From Novosphingobium resinovorum (GTDB lineage: Bacteria > Pseudomonadota > Alphaproteobacteria > Sphingomonadales > Sphingomonadaceae): DNA of 64,000 bases. A model generated the notes under the pieces. That model did no database searches. It was not told where the DNA came from and was given only the letters and a program-made list of their open reading frames with translations. The stretch is from positions 62,001-126,000 of the forward strand of contig NZ_BSFC01000021.1 in the NCBI RefSeq assembly GCF_027922145.1, read 5' to 3'. The stretch's first letter is position 1. The number at the start of each line of letters is the position of its first letter. The position numbers were made by a program, and so were the translations under genes. Positions 63,978 through 64,000 of the stretch are shown piece by piece.

Positions 63978-64000
63978 ACCGGACGGCGTGGGGCCGCAGG

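Overview
The window is GC-rich DNA from a free-living Gram-negative bacterium. Three large TonB-dependent receptors, LacI-type regulation next to receptor and sugar genes, many amidases, dioxygenases and flavin monooxygenases, and a BapA-type type I secretion locus suggest an alphaproteobacterium of the Sphingomonadaceae (Novosphingobium/Sphingobium-like). That assignment is inference from gene content, not from a marker gene. I see no rRNA, tRNA or CRISPR array.

1-6.9 kb: the 3' end of a TonB-dependent receptor, an amidase-signature amidase, a RutA-type flavin monooxygenase, then a divergent MFS transporter/second amidase pair around a 19-bp palindrome. 6.9-7.5 kb is a gene-free, hairpin-rich stretch behind a near-consensus promoter. 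7.5-20.5 kb looks like a carbohydrate or glycoside island: LacI regulator, GMC oxidoreductase, GPH symporter, two xylose-isomerase-like TIM barrels, a Gfo/Idh/MocA dehydrogenase, periplasmic trehalase, a second TonB receptor and a ribokinase-like kinase, with three similar LacI-type operator candidates.

20.5-36.2 kb is dense in C-N and ring chemistry. It has a second RutA-like monooxygenase overlapping an isochorismatase-fold hydrolase, two MFS transporters, an SDR, a periplasmic TonB-C protein, an AraC regulator fused in frame to an acetamidase/formamidase, a Rieske oxygenase, a VOC protein, a free-standing formamidase, a tandem winged-helix regulator, a LigB/DODA extradiol dioxygenase, and an AtzG-like/AtzE-like pair whose amidase has lost two of three catalytic residues. 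Together these suggest import, ring oxygenation and deamidation of a nitrogen-containing (hetero)aromatic or ureide. The substrate is unknown.

36.3-48.5 kb is mostly housekeeping or envelope: sterol-desaturase-like hydroxylase, OmpA-like lipoprotein, two CPA1-type cation/proton antiporters, a catecholate-siderophore-type receptor, a Rossmann/DUF2520 protein, pirin and a DHA2 efflux pump. 48.5-58.1 kb is a four-gene minus-strand operon (giant Ig-repeat adhesin, TolC, ABC exporter, HlyD adaptor), arranged like Salmonella bapABCD. An insertion sequence lies upstream of the adhesin. 60.6-64 kb holds a LysR regulator divergent from a succinyl-CoA:acetate-type CoA-transferase, then a periplasmic DUF4198 protein behind a Fur-like box. 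Three 77-bp near-perfect palindromes and one 93-bp inverted repeat are dispersed between genes.
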